Assembly (NCBI GenBank): GCA_018895675.1
Contig: JAHIOG010000098.1
Location: 1 to 8,547 of the forward strand
Origin: a bacterium
GTDB taxonomy: Bacteria > Fidelibacterota > UBA2242
DNA: 8,547 nucleotides
Direction of reading: 5' to 3'
Shown here: positions 1-7,436 of the stretch, piece by piece
Layout of the letters: every line of letters starts with the position of its first letter
Position numbering within the stretch: the stretch's first letter is position 1
Notes under the pieces: generated by a model
Seen by the model: only the letters and a program-made list of their open reading frames with translations
The model's database searches: none
Told to the model about the DNA's origin: nothing
Position numbers and translations under genes: made by a program

Positions 1-72
1 GCTAATTATTTATAGTTGACTCCTCTCAATCCATCACTACGGGATAATTTACGGTTTACACACATAAATCTT

Positions 73-1131
73 CTAAAATCCAAATTCCAGCGCTAAGCTG
101 TGAATAACGCCAATATCGTTATAGTCCTTGAATGCATAATCAAAACAAGGTTTTGTAAGTATTGGAAGTCTTATTCCAAATCCACTACAAAAGGAGATTT
201 CTTCATCCTTCAAAAAGATTTTTTCAGCGCCAATTCTGATAAAAAATATATTATTAATTTCAAGTTCCGTTCCGCAATCAAGGCTCTCATAATTGTTACT
301 GGGATGCTTTCCATCTATTTCTACAACCCATTTAAACCTTTTTGAATTTATTATATCTGTACTGATCCCGATTTTAAACAGAAGGGGAAGCATCCATGAA
401 TCGGTAATATATCCGGAAATAATGTTTTCATCGTTTCCATCAATTTCCTCATTAGGGTCATGGTAATGATACATATCCCTGCCTTTTAATCGCATCTCTG
501 TACCGTAATTTTTTAACACAGCGCCAATACGAACACCATTACCGATATCAATTGTGAAAATACTGCCAAAATCGAGCGCAATGCTGTTTGAGGAAGAATG
601 CCAGATACGTTCCTGTATATATTTTATTCTTATTCCAAAATGATCCGTCAGACTTCTGGCAACGGATAGTCCAATGACGAAATCACCAGCATTAAATTTC
701 TCTCCGGTTCCCTCAGGATAATATTCCGTTCTTACATCCATATCAGGCATTGACCAGGTAGAAAGATAAGCGCCGATAGTTAAAGCAGGAGTCGGCACAA
801 TTACCGAAAAATAATTGAAATGTGTACCAAGCAACCAGGGAGTATTTACGCCCCCCATGGTAATATGCTTATAATTCGTTGCCAATGCCGGATTCCAATA
901 AAAGACGCCAATATCTGCAGAATTTGCAATGACGGCATTTCCCAAAGCCATGCCTCTTGGACTAGCCGGTATTTCAAGAATCAACGCAGCAACCGTGCCG
1001 GATTTTGATACATTACTACCGGCAAAAACAGGATGATGACTAACTACTGTAATAAAAATAAATATTAAGCAATTTTCTATCTTTGTAAGATTCCTTAACC
1101 GGCTTAAAAAGTGTATAAATTTTAAAAACAT
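73..1131 (-). CDS. PorV/PorQ-family (UPF0164-like) outer-membrane beta-barrel protein, divergent copy
   Basis: The 352-residue protein starts at the ATG at 1131, 26 nt after the stop of the secreted-protein gene and behind a strong Shine-Dalgarno sequence. The N-terminus has a long basic stretch (FLSRLRNLTKIEN), a hydrophobic core (CLIFIFITVV) and a likely cleavage after VFA at about residue 37. The PorV/PorQ framework follows: SPRGMALGNA (58-67), VFYWNPALA (76-84), MDVRTEYYPEGTGEKF (131-146), LTDHFGIRIKYIQERI (161-176), ALDFGSIF (185-192), and a C-terminal strand ending in LEFGF. It is a clear paralogue of the barrel at 8495-7437 but more divergent: the usual WNPAG signature has lost its Gly (WNPAL). 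Position next to a protein with a T9SS-like C-terminal domain suggests it helps deliver or hold that protein at the outer membrane. That is inference from the PorV family and from gene order. Confidence 0.88.
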   Translation of the reverse strand: MFLKFIHFLSRLRNLTKIENCLIFIFITVVSHHPVFAGSNVSKSGTVAALILEIPASPRGMALGNAVIANSADIGVFYWNPALATNYKHITMGGVNTPWLLGTHFNYFSVIVPTPALTIGAYLSTWSMPDMDVRTEYYPEGTGEKFNAGDFVIGLSVARSLTDHFGIRIKYIQERIWHSSSNSIALDFGSIFTIDIGNGVRIGAVLKNYGTEMRLKGRDMYHYHDPNEEIDGNDENIISGYITDSWMLPLLFKIGISTDIINSKRFKWVVEIDGKHPSNNYESLDCGTELEINNIFFIRIGAEKIFLKDEEISFCSGFGIRLPILTKPCFDYAFKDYNDIGVIHSLALEFGF

Positions 1132-1135
1132 ATAA

Positions 1136-1145
1136 TACCTCACCT
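1136..1145 (-). promoter_or_regulatory. Strong ribosome binding site of the second PorV-like gene
   Basis: AGGTGAGG lies 6 nt before the ATG at 1131, close to the ideal Shine-Dalgarno sequence and by far the best in the window. It shows that the longer reading frame beginning with GTG at 1143 is not the true start, because that GTG lies within the Shine-Dalgarno sequence itself. Confidence 0.8.
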
Positions 1146-1157
1146 AATAATCATCAA

Positions 1158-4100
1158 CTATTTAATTACTGCAAAACGACCGGCTTTTTTCTGTCCCTTG
1201 TATTCCACCACATAAAAGTATATACCATAGGCAATATCCATTCCGTCTCTACTGACAAGATCCCAGGCTTCCATTCCATCTCCTAAAGAATTGCCTTGAT
1301 GATGTATTCGGTTAACTAAATGCCCTGACTTTGTATAGATGGAAATATCACATTCCGATGGTAATTTCATAAAGTAAATACGCCGTTCGCGTCCTGTTTT
1401 ATATGGATTTATCGGTTCAAATATTGATGTTGCCACATAGGGATTCGGAACCACATATACTTTATCAAGATCATTTTTAGCGGCTTCTTCATCGATACGC
1501 GGCGCTTTCACTGTAAACTCAAAATATTCGCCATTCCGAAAAGGCTTAGTTGTCTTAATATAGATCATATCACCCGATTGTGGAGGAACAGGCGTAAGAT
1601 CAGAATCTTCAGGTGGAAATAATCGAATAGACCAGGCAATTTTATAATTATGAGGAGTCGGTTCTGTCCAGGCGCTGTCTCCGGTAATAATGAAGATGGG
1701 CTCATCGACCTGCCATAATTGATCGTATGCTTGTCCGAAGGGAACTTCAGAATTTTCGGCAACACCGATAACGGCATATTTATCTTCACTAATATTAAAA
1801 ATCCTGAATGGCACAGCCGTTGGCGGTCGTGTCCAGCCTAACTGCATGGATGTATCAACCAGCGTATCTTCAAAACTAATTATAAAATCGGCGGGATATG
1901 GCATGCTCTGTGGCGCCCATGGCCATTCGAGGTCTTTATCTTCATGGACTTTACGAACCTCAGCTATATAGTTACAATTTGAACCTTGTACCCAGCCTGT
2001 AGAATCAGATACTAAATTTACAGGAAAATCATTGGAAATAGTTCCTGAAATCCCGTTAAAAATGGAGATTTCCTGATTATTACAAGCGACAGGAATCGAA
2101 TCCGCAACAATATTGCCACTGGTCAGATCTTTAATTACATAGAGTGGAACGGCTTGATTATAATGACTGGAATTTCCAATAAAAGTCAAGCGATATTTGT
2201 GATCACCAAGTAAAGAGTCCTCGTCTAAAACTTCAAGATTTATATGCCCCGTGCCGGGACCATGATGAGTGAAATCAAGAAATTCCGGGCTTTTGAACCC
2301 TAAAACAGTTGATCGGGGTATTGCAACTTTCGTATTAATATCAACTTGAATATTTCCGGAAATATCCATTTTTATATTTGCCGTACATTCCGATGGAGAA
2401 ATTCCCCTGGTATGTCCATGCTCGTCAACAACAATATTTGAATCCGCGTCAACTGCAATATTTCCATAATCATACGATACCAGCGCATAGTAATAGGTCA
2501 CTCCATTTAATACGTCATTATCAACATAAAAGTGACGAAGACCGGAATTTGAGCCTAAATAGAATTGAGTTCCTTCAATACTAACAGGATGGAGACCACT
2601 ATGTTCGTTGATCTTGTCACACTGATAAATGGACTTCTTGAACATTTTCTCGCCGTAAGCATTGGTAATGGTCATATTCTCGGTAAAAAACGGCTCTGTG
2701 CTGCGGTATAATTTATATCCTTCAAAATCGTATTCCTGTAAAAATGGGTCATAAGAATCTTCAGCCTTTTTATTCCAATACAGGATGACTTTCCCATCAC
2801 CGGCGATAGCATGTAAGATGGGTTTATCCGGTGGAGTGGCAAAACGATAATCTGCATTATATATCTGTTGAACAATCAATTTCTTTCGTGCAAGCGAGCT
2901 GTTTCTGAATTCGTCATCACTTGGAGCGTCCGGGAAGTCTTTGTTGGCAAACAGCAATGCCATGGAAAAACGTTCCGTCTGTCCTGCTTTCATTGGAAAC
3001 GGACCAGAAGAAAAGAACATACCCAGGTTTCTACCGCCCTCTAAATATGCGTCTTCCGGCGACTGCAATTTAGTAAAAAGTTCTCTCCAATTTTCCTCGT
3101 CTTCTATTAATTCATAATCATGTAAATCAAAGACTTTAAATCCTGTTAAACCAATTTGATCGGATTCGTCCTTGTCGGTCTGTCCAAAATTCGGCTCGCC
3201 CTGATCAGGCTGTCCATTTCCTTCTCCGAAGTCAGGGCTGATATAATTTGGATGATATGGGGCTAAACCATCTTTGCCTACATCATCGTTTAAAGGCTCA
3301 CCGATGTCCCAGGCGCCATTTTGATTCAGATCTTCAAAGGATCTCCAATCCATGTCTTCATCACCTGTCCACCAGTAGCCCTTCAGGTACGGATAACGTT
3401 TTTCGAGTGGACCATAGAAATTTTCGAAATCCGTTAAATTATAGTGAGATTGAACATATTCTAAAATTTCTGCCTGGCTTTCGATCAGACTTCCGATATC
3501 GCTATTACGATTTTCATCAATACGATTTTCATCAATAATACCGTCCGTGTCATTATCAAAAATATCACTTGAATTGCCGGGACTTTCGAGAAATGCATAA
3601 GCAGCTGTTCCCACAGGAGTCCAGTATCCCGGCGCTCCTCGTTTATCAAAGTCCCACGCAACAGCAATATCGAAATAAGTATTATATCCTCCTTCATCGT
3701 CGCCTGAATCGCCTGTGCCGCCAATTCCCCAATCGATTCGTTGCGAAAAATAGACACTGTCATAATCAGTGGTGCCTTCATTTGTGATTTCATAATACCA
3801 GAATATGACATCCTGCGCTAAAACATGAGACCATTGAAAACCCCGGACAGCAACTTCCATTCCTAATCCGCCTCGTGTGGCATCATTCATATCGGGATAA
3901 AAGACGCCGCTTCCATCTTCTCTCGCATTTAACCATTCTTCATCCGGAGAATCATCACAAATAAAGTAGGTTTCCACATCAGCATTCTTTATTCCTTTTC
4001 CAAAGAAACCATTCCAGTTTCCAGCCCATCCCGGATCCTCAGGCGTGTTCATCTTATCCGGCCAATAATCCGGCCAGGTACTCTCATCGTCACTTCTTGC

Positions 4101-4481
4101 CGGATAAAAACTACGCACGTTGGAATAACCCGGCAGCGGAGCCCAGCCCCAGGGAACTTTGGTGACCGGATCGGTATCTATATCTTCACGATAGTTAGTG
4201 GACATCGGATGAATACGATTACCTGATGTATCATTTGTTGAAACAGCAATGATCAAAGCAACGCCATCTACATAGGAATGACCGCTGCCTTTAGGCCATT
4301 CTCCACTGGGCTGATCAGGCCATCTACCTACTTCACCGTGATTAGCATACAGGGTACGCACATTATTCCCATCCAAAATTCCCCATTGTGTCAATGTGGG
4401 ATCTCCTTTATTAGGATCCGGAATTCGCTGACCGAAAAGCAAACCGGTGAGTGCAAATACTAATATAATCTTTACTTTCAT
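1158..4481 (-). CDS. Large secreted surface protein with fibronectin III-like and C-terminal FlgD-like/T9SS-type sorting domain
   Basis: The protein has 1107 residues from the ATG at 4481. It begins with a signal peptide (MKVKIILVFALTGLLFGQ, cleaved near residue 18), followed by a conserved block with WGILDGNNVRTLY (33-45) and SGEWPKGSGHSYVDG (59-73). The middle is rich in Asp, Gly and Trp and carries calcium-loop-like segments DNDTDGIIDEN (309-319), DLNQNGAWDIGE (384-395) and TDKDESDQIGLTGF (435-448). SSGPFPMKAGQTERF (491-505) is a phrase typical of this FCB family. A fibronectin III-like domain covers about 549-670 (PPDKPILHA, EGYKLYRS, VTYYYALVSYD). The C-terminus (about 1005-1107: VVPNPYV, DISIYTKSGHLV, AWDLVSRDG, AYGIYFYVVEY, GRFAVIK) resembles FlgD-Ig/Por-secretion-tail domains, suggesting export and anchoring by a T9SS-like route. 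No catalytic motif is visible. It overlaps the receptor gene by four bases and precedes a PorV-like gene. Family membership is firm; its biochemical role is unknown. Confidence 0.9.
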   Translation of the reverse strand: MKVKIILVFALTGLLFGQRIPDPNKGDPTLTQWGILDGNNVRTLYANHGEVGRWPDQPSGEWPKGSGHSYVDGVALIIAVSTNDTSGNRIHPMSTNYREDIDTDPVTKVPWGWAPLPGYSNVRSFYPARSDDESTWPDYWPDKMNTPEDPGWAGNWNGFFGKGIKNADVETYFICDDSPDEEWLNAREDGSGVFYPDMNDATRGGLGMEVAVRGFQWSHVLAQDVIFWYYEITNEGTTDYDSVYFSQRIDWGIGGTGDSGDDEGGYNTYFDIAVAWDFDKRGAPGYWTPVGTAAYAFLESPGNSSDIFDNDTDGIIDENRIDENRNSDIGSLIESQAEILEYVQSHYNLTDFENFYGPLEKRYPYLKGYWWTGDEDMDWRSFEDLNQNGAWDIGEPLNDDVGKDGLAPYHPNYISPDFGEGNGQPDQGEPNFGQTDKDESDQIGLTGFKVFDLHDYELIEDEENWRELFTKLQSPEDAYLEGGRNLGMFFSSGPFPMKAGQTERFSMALLFANKDFPDAPSDDEFRNSSLARKKLIVQQIYNADYRFATPPDKPILHAIAGDGKVILYWNKKAEDSYDPFLQEYDFEGYKLYRSTEPFFTENMTITNAYGEKMFKKSIYQCDKINEHSGLHPVSIEGTQFYLGSNSGLRHFYVDNDVLNGVTYYYALVSYDYGNIAVDADSNIVVDEHGHTRGISPSECTANIKMDISGNIQVDINTKVAIPRSTVLGFKSPEFLDFTHHGPGTGHINLEVLDEDSLLGDHKYRLTFIGNSSHYNQAVPLYVIKDLTSGNIVADSIPVACNNQEISIFNGISGTISNDFPVNLVSDSTGWVQGSNCNYIAEVRKVHEDKDLEWPWAPQSMPYPADFIISFEDTLVDTSMQLGWTRPPTAVPFRIFNISEDKYAVIGVAENSEVPFGQAYDQLWQVDEPIFIITGDSAWTEPTPHNYKIAWSIRLFPPEDSDLTPVPPQSGDMIYIKTTKPFRNGEYFEFTVKAPRIDEEAAKNDLDKVYVVPNPYVATSIFEPINPYKTGRERRIYFMKLPSECDISIYTKSGHLVNRIHHQGNSLGDGMEAWDLVSRDGMDIAYGIYFYVVEYKGQKKAGRFAVIK
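3506..3535. repeat. 15-bp tandem duplication inside the secreted-protein gene
   Basis: Two perfect adjacent copies of tacgattttcatcaa (plus strand) occur at 3506-3520 and 3521-3535. The unit is five codons, so the frame is kept and the protein reads IDENRIDENR (about residues 316-325) at the end of the DNDTDG calcium-loop-like segment. It looks like a recent in-frame slippage or duplication that lengthened an acidic loop. Confidence 0.9.
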
Positions 4482-7093
4482 AACCCCACTCCCATTCCTA
4501 CCAGAATTAAGCGAGGAGGCGAAAACCAATCCGGTCTGGTATAATATTCCTCTTTTGTATTATAACCTTGCGCCTCTCCCCCTCTGTAAAGTGCTTGAGT
4601 ATAGGTTGCCCGACCAGTATCGCTATAAACTAATTTTTCATTTAGGCGGTCAAACAAATTAAACACTTTGATATAGAATTCAATTTCGTAACGACTGAAT
4701 TTTATGCGGTATTTCCCTGAACAATCAAATGTTATTTTTACCGGTTTCCGGTCACTGTTGCTAATTGCCGTGCTAATTTCCCCGGCTTCCGGCGTATATG
4801 GTTGCCCAGCACCAATCTTTCCTATAATTGATGTTGTAAAATTCTCGGAAAAACAGTAGGAAATAATTGTGTTAAGTGAATGAGTCTGATCCCAATCCAG
4901 ATAGATCATCTGTTTTGCTGATTCAACGGGCGGATCCTTCATATTGTTAATCAAGTTTGTGCGGGGGTCAGAGGCATTGCCTTTTACAACTTGATACGTA
5001 TAATCGACATTTACACCGAGTCCATCGGTTCCGGGGCGTTTTTCAAGGGCAAATGTAAATCCCTTCACCTGCCCGTAATCCAGGTTAATGAAACGCCCGT
5101 ATTGAATTCCCGAGTGATCTTCTCCCGGAGCTATGGTATGCAGATCAGTCCCTAATAAATTCCTTATATCTTTATAATAAGCCGTTACATCCAAACCGAT
5201 ACCTTCGCTCAACTCTTGTTGTAAACCTACTTCGAAAGAAACAGTTTTTTGCGACCGCAACTCGGGATTCCCAAAGGGATAGTTTAAAACAGTTGCACGA
5301 CCTTTTTCAGGATTTACTGTTCGGCTGGGATTGGCATATAAATACTCAAAAGACGGTACCTGGAAAAAATGGCCATACGAGACATGCATGACCCCTTTGT
5401 CCGTTATTGGATAAGCCATCCCAATGCGGGGACTGATTTGAATATCGGGTTTAGCTTTGCGTGTTAAACTGGTTTTGGGACGTGAAAGATCCTCAATAAC
5501 TTCGCCATTGGAATCAAAATAATCTAAACGGATTCCTAAGTTTAAAATAAAGTTATTATACTCAGATTTGGATTGTATAAAAGCTGCAAAATCAAAGGGA
5601 ATTCCGACATAATGCTGATTATCCGCTGTATTTGGTGGAGGATTTTCTATCGTATAGTTGGTCTCTGCATTTTTTTTCAATTTAATGTCATCCAAACGGA
5701 GTGAATAAAATTTTGACCCGCCGCCAAACTTAATTTGATGAATGCTATTAAGCTGGCAAGTAAAATCCCCCTTGAAAATGTAAATATCAGTGCCTCGTGT
5801 AAACCACGCCATATCTGTCCCGCCAGTATAAAAAGATAATGAAGGTGTTTGCCGCAGCCGGTCATCTGTAGAATATCGGGAATCAGTAGAGTCTTCAAAC
5901 ACATAACGATTATAAGATTTATTTATCCAGGAAGTTTTTATGTTACAAAAGGCATTTTTAGTAAACATGTGGTTCCAATTTGTGATGATAATTTGAGAAG
6001 ATTCATAATATCTGCTGTTTCCGAAGGGATTCCATTTAAACATATGATCATATTTAGAGGATTCCTTGTTTTGATGTAAAATTGACACAAAATATTTATT
6101 AGCAGAGCTAGGATTAAAAGTAATTTTTGAAAACAGTGAGGTTCGTTTGTTATCATTCATAGAAATACTTTGGTTATCACCAAAAGCAATTGAGTCACTG
6201 GGAACTGAGGGATTAAAAAAATTCCTGCCATAAAGAAAACCATCATCGGCGGTTCGTTGTAAACTCAATATAAAGGTTGAACCCTTTAAAAGAGGACCAC
6301 TCAGGAATAGAGTATTTTCAATGCGGGCAAAAGGCGCAATCTCATTGATATTCGAAAAAATACTGCTATGTGACGAAGTATAATCTCCAAACAGTGTTGA
6401 AACTTTTAATGTAACTTTTCTTGAACCATCCTTCGTGCTGATATCAACAATACCGGACTGTGCCTGTCCATATTCGGCATTAAATGTACCGCTCACAACT
6501 TTTATTTCCTGAACAATATTATTTTCAACCAACATTGATGGATTTCCCGCAAAAACATCAGTAATTGGAATGCCATCTATAAGATAACTTACTTCACTGC
6601 TTCTTCCACCTCGCATATGTCCGTCAACCATTCCCGCCTGTAAATTCAATACTTCATCAATATTCGTCACCGGCAAAATTTCCAGTTGGTCAGCGCTTAT
6701 ATTTGCTTCTGTAGATGTAAGGTCTTTCTGGATGATAGGTGCCTCCGCCATCACAATGATTTCCTGCCCAAACTCCAAAACAGTTTGATTTAAGGTAACA
6801 TCGAGAATGGTTGATAATGCACCGGAAACCTTGACATTCACAATTTTTTTTGTTTCATATCCTATCATACTAACAATTAGTGTGTACGAACCGGGCGGCA
6901 CATTCAAAATAATGTAGTTGCCATCGTTATCCGTTATTCCCCCGATATAGGTGTCTTCCAATAAAACGTTTACGCCAATTAGCGGTAAACCACTATTGTC
7001 CTGGATTATACCACGAATTTTGCCGGGAGACGCTCCTCTCAATAGAATTGAGAAAGAAACTAAAACAATAAACACTAAACTCAATTTCTTCAT
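4478..7093 (-). CDS. TonB-dependent outer-membrane receptor with N-terminal carboxypeptidase-regulatory-like domain
   Basis: The protein of 871 residues (875 from the ATG at 7105) is a complete TonB-dependent transporter, expected to import a ligand across the outer membrane using TonB-ExbBD energy. A signal peptide covers about residues 1-21. Residues 25-105 form a CarboxypepD_reg-like beta-sandwich (KIRGIIQDNSGLPLIGVNV, then GNYIILNVPPGSYTL and MIGYE). EIIVMAEAPI (111-120) sits where a TonB-box-like stretch usually precedes the plug. The plug spans about 115-225, with RGGRSSEVSYLIDGIPI (161-177) and GTFNAEYGQAQSGIVDIST (202-220). The remaining roughly 650 residues are the barrel. The chain ends PRLILVGMGVGL, lacking the usual terminal aromatic residue. 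Its TGA overlaps the ATG of the next gene (ATGA), so the two are probably translationally coupled. There is no SusD-like partner in the window. The substrate cannot be read from the sequence. Confidence 0.95.
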   Translation of the reverse strand: MKKLSLVFIVLVSFSILLRGASPGKIRGIIQDNSGLPLIGVNVLLEDTYIGGITDNDGNYIILNVPPGSYTLIVSMIGYETKKIVNVKVSGALSTILDVTLNQTVLEFGQEIIVMAEAPIIQKDLTSTEANISADQLEILPVTNIDEVLNLQAGMVDGHMRGGRSSEVSYLIDGIPITDVFAGNPSMLVENNIVQEIKVVSGTFNAEYGQAQSGIVDISTKDGSRKVTLKVSTLFGDYTSSHSSIFSNINEIAPFARIENTLFLSGPLLKGSTFILSLQRTADDGFLYGRNFFNPSVPSDSIAFGDNQSISMNDNKRTSLFSKITFNPSSANKYFVSILHQNKESSKYDHMFKWNPFGNSRYYESSQIIITNWNHMFTKNAFCNIKTSWINKSYNRYVFEDSTDSRYSTDDRLRQTPSLSFYTGGTDMAWFTRGTDIYIFKGDFTCQLNSIHQIKFGGGSKFYSLRLDDIKLKKNAETNYTIENPPPNTADNQHYVGIPFDFAAFIQSKSEYNNFILNLGIRLDYFDSNGEVIEDLSRPKTSLTRKAKPDIQISPRIGMAYPITDKGVMHVSYGHFFQVPSFEYLYANPSRTVNPEKGRATVLNYPFGNPELRSQKTVSFEVGLQQELSEGIGLDVTAYYKDIRNLLGTDLHTIAPGEDHSGIQYGRFINLDYGQVKGFTFALEKRPGTDGLGVNVDYTYQVVKGNASDPRTNLINNMKDPPVESAKQMIYLDWDQTHSLNTIISYCFSENFTTSIIGKIGAGQPYTPEAGEISTAISNSDRKPVKITFDCSGKYRIKFSRYEIEFYIKVFNLFDRLNEKLVYSDTGRATYTQALYRGGEAQGYNTKEEYYTRPDWFSPPRLILVGMGVGL
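4489..4493 (-). promoter_or_regulatory. Ribosome binding site of the secreted-protein gene, inside the receptor's last codons
   Basis: GGGAG lies 7 nt before the ATG at 4481 and is part of the receptor's final Gly-Val codons. It decides the start: an in-frame start codon 48 nt earlier (4529) would add 16 residues ahead of a normal signal peptide (MKVKIILVFALTGLLFGQ), so 4481 is preferred. Confidence 0.65.
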
Positions 7094-7098
7094 GATTA

Positions 7099-7103
7099 CT
7101 CTC
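7099..7103 (-). promoter_or_regulatory. Weak ribosome binding site deciding the receptor start
   Basis: GAGAG lies 5 nt before the ATG at 7093, whereas the alternative in-frame ATG at 7105 is preceded only by A/T-rich sequence. The ATG at 7093 also begins a textbook signal peptide (MKKLSLVF). The purine run is short, so it favours 7093 over 7105 without proving it. Confidence 0.45.
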
Positions 7104-7105
7104 AT

Positions 7106-7235
7106 AATTATTTTAAAAAATTGTATAATTCCCGCTCTAATTTCTCTAATGCCTAATTAAACATATAATCCAGCACACAATTTCGTAATTTGTAATATCT
7201 GCATTTATCCGGCGCCGTTTTCAGAGGTAATAAAT
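7106..7235. other. Intergenic gap; possible promoter for the receptor-secreted protein-PorV unit
   Basis: This is the only non-coding stretch above 100 bp in the window, and it separates the upstream pair of ORFs from the receptor operon. It is AT-rich. On the minus strand a TATACA (7127-7122) lies about 29 nt before the preferred ATG and could be a -10 element, but the sequence about 17 nt further upstream is a poor -35. Other structures are an imperfect 17-nt palindrome at 7175-7191 (ACAA-TT arms around CGT, 6 of 8 pairs), an 8-nt perfect palindrome CGGCGCCG at 7210-7217 with no loop, and a direct repeat ATTAGAG twice at a 9-bp period near 7150-7135. None is a convincing terminator. The largest reading frame inside (ATG at about 7203) is only 15 codons. 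Confidence 0.25.
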
Positions 7236-7427
7236 TTATCCTTCAATATTAGCGTCCTCTCCTACTGCCAATCTGATCATTACGCCCATTCTTCGCCAAC
7301 TACGATCGCCAACCGCATGAATATCAGCCGGAATAAATTGTTCCTGGGAAAATAAAAGCGCAGAAAATATCAGAGAAATCGTTAGAATTCTAAATGTATT
7401 TATTCCTATTCCATAAAAAATAGACAT
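7236..7427 (-). pseudogene. Truncated N-terminal remnant of a secreted protein like the one at 4481-1158
   Basis: The 63-codon ORF starts 9 nt after the upstream PorV-like gene and has no evident Shine-Dalgarno sequence. It encodes a signal peptide (hydrophobic run ILTISLIFSALLFSQ, about residues 14-28) and then a short tail with VGDRSWRRMGVM. The layout matches the start of the 1107-residue protein downstream: LLFSQ corresponds to LLFGQ, IPADIHAVGD to IPDPNKGD, and RMGVM to QWGIL, with an IR following in both. In the large protein this leads straight into DGNNVRTLY and a SGEWPKGSGH block. Here that block is missing and the frame stops after about 13 unrelated residues. From memory, SWRRMGVMDGN-like starts are common in this family, which supports a remnant left by deletion. 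The alternative is a genuine small secreted protein. The similarity spans only about 30 residues, so confidence is moderate. Confidence 0.5.
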
Positions 7428-7436
7428 TAGACAGGC

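Noticed and set aside
1..72. Possible gene start or terminator downstream of the last barrel gene; GAGAGGAGT near 27-19 on the minus strand looks like a ribosome binding site.
   Set aside because: No start codon follows within a usable distance inside the window and no stem-loop with a T-run is visible; a further gene may begin beyond position 1 but cannot be shown.
1132..1143. GTG start at 1143 for the second PorV-like gene.
   Set aside because: The GTG is part of the AGGTGAGG Shine-Dalgarno sequence that serves the ATG at 1131.
3248..3538. Plus-strand open frame of 96 codons, and several other plus-strand or out-of-frame ORFs of 60-110 codons.
   Set aside because: They lie wholly within well-supported minus-strand genes, have low-complexity or His/Arg-rich translations, no ribosome binding sites and no recognisable domains.
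4482..4529. Sixteen-residue N-terminal extension of the secreted protein from 4529.
   Set aside because: It would place a polar segment before a normal signal peptide, overlaps the receptor by over 50 bases, and ignores the good Shine-Dalgarno sequence and ATGA overlap at 4481.
7208..7222. GC-rich palindrome followed by TTTT as a rho-independent terminator.
   Set aside because: The palindrome CGGCGCCG has no loop-forming spacer and the short T-run is on the plus strand, opposite to every gene here.
7236..7290. Possible frameshifted continuation of the truncated ORF: an alternative frame after the GVM reads NDQIGS, reminiscent of the DGNNVRT segment.
   Set aside because: The match covers only a few residues and that frame stops after about eleven codons, so a simple frameshift cannot be supported; deletion is the more economical reading.
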